64,000 bases of DNA from Oxytricha trifallax (lineage: Eukaryota > Ciliophora > Spirotrichea > Sporadotrichida > Oxytrichidae): NCBI GenBank assembly GCA_000711775.1, contig ARYC01000049.1, positions 62,001 through 126,000 on the forward strand, written 5' to 3'. The notes beneath the pieces were generated by a model. The model was not told the origin of the DNA. It ran no database searches and saw nothing but the letters and a program-made list of their open reading frames with translations. The position numbers and the translations under genes were made by a program. Positions 60,260-64,000 of this stretch are shown here, one piece after another (positions within the stretch are counted from its first letter, which is position 1; every line of letters begins with the position of its first letter).

Positions 60260-60670
60260 TTGTAGGAGTACATTCAAAATTGGAAAATTATAATTAAATA
60301 AATTAAAATTAAAACAAATTAGTGGCATTCAAAGTTATCCATTTTAAAAGATCTTGGGCTCATTCTATAGAGAATTCAAAATTAGAGGGACTTTACTATT
60401 GCAATAATATTATCTCATCCATGGATCAAGATAAATTGACTTTAATTAAACACATCTAACTAAATTCATTGAATTATACCCTCACATTAAAGTCGAGTTA
60501 TCTCGCTCCATGGATGCAATAAAATAGTACTGCCAATAGTAAAGTCCAGCTAATTTTGAATCTTTATTGAATAAGCTCAAGATAGTTCAAATTGGCCAAC
60601 TTTAATCGCCATTAATTTGTTTTAATTTTAATTATATTAATTATTCTCAATTTCGAATGTATTTCTTCAA
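60260..60670. mobile_element. MITE, TA-flanked, copy 3, inside the LINE endonuclease (411 bp)
   Basis: Termini TTGTAGGAGTACATTCAAAA / TTTCGAATGTATTTCTTCAA with TA on each side. Deleting the element and one TA rejoins GACTAGA-TA-ATGAAAGAG, restoring the endonuclease frame DQ-I-MKEIEG and giving the same arrangement as the other LINE copies. This fixes the family's boundaries and its TA target-site duplication. Confidence 0.85.
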
Positions 60671-62439
60671 TAATGAAAGAGATTGAAGGCAAAAGACCTG
60701 ATTACATAGAGTTAGTGGAAATTAGACTTCAAAGACTAATAGTAATTAACAATTAGAGAATTACAAAGACTCAGTTGACAAAGAATGATAGTACTAAATA
60801 ATGGAAGGTATGATATGAAAACAATAAAAAAGCTAAGTTAATTTGTGACTTGGACGATTTTAAACTTGGGAGGATTCCATTTTCTCATAATCACAACATA
60901 TATACTTATATAAATGAGGAAGTACAAGAGCTATAAAACAGATTAATATTCATGATAAGGTCTCTCAAATAAAAATTCAAAAAACAGAGAATGATAGTGA
61001 TGGGAGTTATTAACTTCAATATCAAAGAATCAGGGAAGAGAAAAAACAAAAAGGGTTTGAGAGAGTCTATTACCGAAGGAGTGGTAACCTACCCAAAAGG
61101 GAAAAAATTAGATTTAATATTCCCAAACGTGGAAACAGTTAGTTGGGAGGAAAGCTTATTATTAAAAACAAATCATATACTGATGAAAGTTAAATTAAAA
61201 TCATATATTAACATGATGATTTAAGGCTAACTGATAAAGAAAAATCAATATGAATTATAGATATTAGAATTCAATGTTAGATTAAATATATAGAGGAAGG
61301 AAGAGAATAAACACAGAAAGATTTAGATGAGCCGATTAAAAAATATTTTATAGAAAATACTGGAAGACAGACAAAAGGAAAGAATTGGTACCAACGATCA
61401 CTGAAGTGGGTGATAAAAAATAATGGAAAGAACTCCAATGACAACTATAATGACAACAAAGTAAAATGGAAAAAGCAATAAGTGATCTGAGTGCTTGGAC
61501 AATAATGACATAAAAGGTTTTTTTCTACATGGTAAAAGAACAAAAAAAAAGTTAGTAATAGTCATAACCAATAGAGGGGATTGCAAATAAAGAAAAGATA
61601 GTGGAAGAAATCGAAGAAATGCAATAGGAATAGTGAATAATTACACCTAGCTATTCAGAGGCAACAGAGACCCCAAATATAAAATAAATACTAAAAGGGT
61701 TATAATAATGTAAGAAGAATAGGAAAGTTACATATTCTATGAAGAAATATAAATAATGAAGAGCATCAAAGAATGAAACTTTAACAAAGCGATAGGGCCA
61801 GATGGGCTTGATCGAAAATTGATACTCAAATCTAAGAAGATGTGCAAGACAGTAAGCTATAAAATAGCTGAATGGATTAATACAAAGTAGATACCTGAAT
61901 ATATAAAATGGTAGGCTTATATTACTCAGCAAGAATCAAAATAAATAATATTCATAGATAAACAACACAAGACCAATAATAATAATCAATTCATATCTTG
62001 TCAAAATAATGGACAAGGTCATAAAAACAAAATCAACGATGAAAAGAGTGACTTACTAGAAACTGGAAATTATTAGATTGGGTTAAAAGAAAAAAAAGCA
62101 CACATATAAATATGACAAGAAGGGTAGATCATATAAAATAATAAAGAAGAAAGAGCAAACAAAGAGAAGCATACCTTATGATAGATCTCTAAAGGCATAT
62201 GACTCTGTCTGGAAAGACGAGTTATAATAAATTCTAAAAGAGAGAAAGAGAGAGAGTAGTTAGTTAGATAACAAGGATATTTCCTAAATTATTGAAATGC
62301 TATACGAAGGAAACAAAATAAAATTTGAAGGAGAGGAAATAATCACTCAACTAGAAATATTTTAATGAAGTAGACTTTCATTTATGTTATTCAATATTTA
62401 CTTACAGGATGTTCTGTATTATCAATAAGAATTAAAATC

Positions 62440-62510
62440 ATTAATCAAGTAAGGAAAACTAATAGCCTTTGCAGATGATATTTTAGTAATATCAAGGACC
62501 CTCAACAATT
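62440..62510 (+). pseudogene. RT block C of the plus-strand LINE
   Basis: LIAFADDILVISR: the FADD metal-binding box of the reverse transcriptase is intact here, in contrast to FADN in the 21.2 kb copy. Surrounding frames are broken. Confidence 0.8.
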
Positions 62511-63084
62511 TAAAAGAGTTGTTGACAGTTTCAGTGAGATTGAAAACTCTCATAACCTGAAACTTAATACAAAAAAAAGTCTTCCTTAGCGATTCAAGAG
62601 CATTTGAAAAAAAATTACAGATAGAAGGTATAAAGATAGTGTAAGAAAAAAACATACTTAGGATTTAACATATGCTTTTTAAACATGCAAGTTCTGTTGA
62701 AGAATACATGGAATGTAAATATAAGGAATAAATAATTCTATTAGAGACTAATTTACTAAAGCAATAGAACAGTTAGTAATACGATAATGATGGCGCAAAT
62801 CAGATATCTAATAATTTACAAATATCCGCCTTTAGTGGCATCAGGATTCATAAATGTCGAGGAAAATCGAAAGATGGAGCTCAATTAAAGATAATTGCAT
62901 TTAAAACACTAATAGCCATTTCAATAAAAATATAAAGAAATTAAACTTAAACAAAGGAAACTATCAAATGCGAAATAATAAGAGACTTAGTTCAGAAGAT
63001 CTTAAAGAAGAATGAATCTGAAATTAGATCAGATTCAAAAGCCAAAAAGAATAAACGATTAAATCAAGTAAAAGAGAATGGAAC

Positions 63085-63480
63085 TTCAAAAAAGAAGAAA
63101 AACCTTTTTAACTAAAAATTTCACGGATACTATGATTGCAGAAAATCAAGGAAAAGCTATTATCAACTACGGATTGAGTAATTTTTGTAGTGTCCACAAG
63201 TTCTTAGTAGATACAAATCCCATGAAGCTTGAAATTTGATAAATTAACCAAGTGACCAAACAGGATTAACTAAAATACTGAGGGAGAATAGATTGTTTTA
63301 CATAAAAAGTCACAAATAGAAAGAAATCATAAATAATGTGATATGGTTAGATCAAATGATTTGAAAACTAGAGTAATATCAGTACGACTAACCAATTAGA
63401 ACCTATTTAGAATGATATACCTCAAAAAAAGAGGAAACGATTTTGATGAGAGTATAATGGAATAATAATAGCATTATATT
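63085..63480 (+). pseudogene. LINE ORF2 C-terminal domain
   Basis: TDTMIAENQGKAIINYGLSN, FCSVHKFLVDTNPMKLEI, then TGA. Later pieces match the 12.7 kb copy in other frames. The CSVHK core is conserved; the preceding HY is NF here. Confidence 0.7.
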
Positions 63481-63540
63481 AAATATGCAATTAAAACACA
63501 TGAGTAGTTTAAAAGGATGAGAAATTAGAGAATTGTAATT

Positions 63541-64000
63541 AATTAATAAAAATTAGAAATTGGCAAATAAAAGTGAGAAGGATGGAACGACTTTGTCTAG
63601 AGGGAAGTTCCAAGAGGAGTATTAGAGCAAGAATTCATAGACTATGAAGGGAGATTCAACCAGATCAGGAGCAGAAGAGTATCTATTAAGAATGATACTA
63701 AGCCAATTCAGGATGAAAAGGAACCAGGAATAGGATCAACAGACCAGAACAGAAATGTTTAATCAAAGGTTCAACTCATTAAACTTGACAATAACAAGGA
63801 AGAGGACGGGCATCACAGATTGATCTAAGAAGCAGAATAGAAGATATGAAAGCGGGGAACATCCTTAAAACAGAGGGTGATAATTCTCTAACTTTGACAC
63901 CTATATATGCTTCATGGTATTTTTAAAGTTGTGATTTAATCTTGAATTAATTAAACTTACACAAAGTATTATTATAATGCTACTAATAATTAGATTTAGA
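63541..64000 (+). pseudogene. Start of a second, head-to-tail LINE (ORF1-like), cut by the window end
   Basis: Begins TTAGAAATTGGCAAATAAAA, matching the head of the preceding copy at 58.9 kb. It is followed by WNDFVQREVPRGVLEQEFID, YEGRFNQIRSRRVSIKNDTK, STDQNRNVQSKVQLIKLDNN, to TGA near 63,847. It sits directly behind the 3' end of the preceding element in the same orientation. Confidence 0.5.

Larger units (their letters stand above)
58880..63480 (+). mobile_element. LINE copy, near full length, decayed, split by a MITE
   Basis: Plus strand, 5' to 3': a head beginning TTAAAAATTGGCAAATCAAA; an ORF1-like piece; RRLPVYINEQGKEEKKISQQ (ORF2 leader, homologous to LPTYMNKDKE of the 19.4-23.4 kb copy); endonuclease ICLQNVRGLNYKMKQDQI, interrupted by the MITE, then MKEIEGKRPDYIELVEIRLQ, where the family's Thr of ETRL is Ile; RT block A LMIDL with a one-base loss before AYDSVWKDEL; RT block C LIAFADDILVISR with the catalytic FADD intact; and the C-terminal domain. 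Several frameshifts make it inactive. Confidence 0.78.

Noticed and set aside
1..64000. CRISPR arrays, bacterial operons, Shine-Dalgarno sites, rho-independent terminators
   Set aside because: Nothing with the required repeat/spacer or operon structure; code, introns and retroelements indicate a eukaryotic ciliate genome.
1..64000. Telomeric CCCCAA/GGGGTT repeats and a Tetrahymena-type chromosome breakage sequence
   Set aside because: Looked for by eye and not found; absence is not proven without a computed search.

Overview
ORGANISM AND CODE. The window is very AT-rich. Nearly every convincing reading frame crosses in-frame TAA and TAG codons but ends at TGA, which is the ciliate nuclear code (UAR = Gln, UGA = stop). 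Candidate introns are 34-40 nt, GT...AG, as in ciliates. I count well over twenty mobile-element pieces and many frameshifted genes, and I see no ordinary housekeeping gene. The best reading is germline (micronuclear), elimination-prone DNA of a Tetrahymena-like ciliate. The genus is inference.

LAYOUT. 1-6.1 kb, minus strand: remains of a very large repeat protein with beta-helix (pectin-lyase-like) spacing, including one uninterrupted 460-codon frame. 8.8-10.2 kb: an unrecognised Gln/Asn-rich gene. 11.6-12.4 kb: a decayed unknown gene. 12.7-13.1 kb: the C-terminal domain of a LINE ORF2. 14.56-16.38 kb: a 1.8 kb element with ~190 bp inverted terminal repeats around a gene with SF3-helicase-like Walker A/B motifs. 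17.3-23.4 kb (minus): LINE remains (endonuclease, reverse transcriptase, C-terminal domain, then an ORF1-like block) carrying a TA-flanked MITE. 24.3-25.35 kb: a 1.05 kb near-perfect foldback. 26.2-27.2 kb: a two-zinc-finger gene. 27.9-29.6 kb: an unknown plus-strand gene converging on a Tc1/IS630-type DDE transposase. 31.7 kb: a second MITE. 34.45 kb: a solitary foldback. 35-39.5 kb: unrecognised coding remnants. 41.2-42.0 kb: a second, inactive Tc1/IS630 transposase. 42.0-42.4 kb: a small two-exon acidic-tail gene. 42.8-48.29 kb: a striking array of alternating inverted units. 48.29-49.46 kb: a pseudokinase-like gene resembling CK2 alpha. 49.8-50.2 kb: a small less AT-rich ORF. 53.2-58.8 kb (minus) and 58.9-64.0 kb (plus): more LINE remains, one split by a third MITE.

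MOST INTERESTING. (1) The 42,801-48,287 array reads P1-S-P2-S'-P1-S-P2. All four P blocks are 553 bp palindromes, and three ~1,092 bp S units alternate in orientation. This is the pattern expected of rolling-hairpin concatemers of a linear replicon with unlike hairpin ends. (2) The ITR-bounded SF3 element carries internal palindromes and a GGAGTGTGTTTA-type motif also found beside the P1 hairpin. (3) A MITE family with TA target-site duplications is proven by an empty-site reconstruction that restores a LINE reading frame. (4) The LINEs share an unusual C-terminal domain with a conserved GM-HYC-x2-HK motif, and ORF1-like blocks follow ORF2 on the same strand. No searches could be run; functional names rest on motif reading and are graded accordingly.
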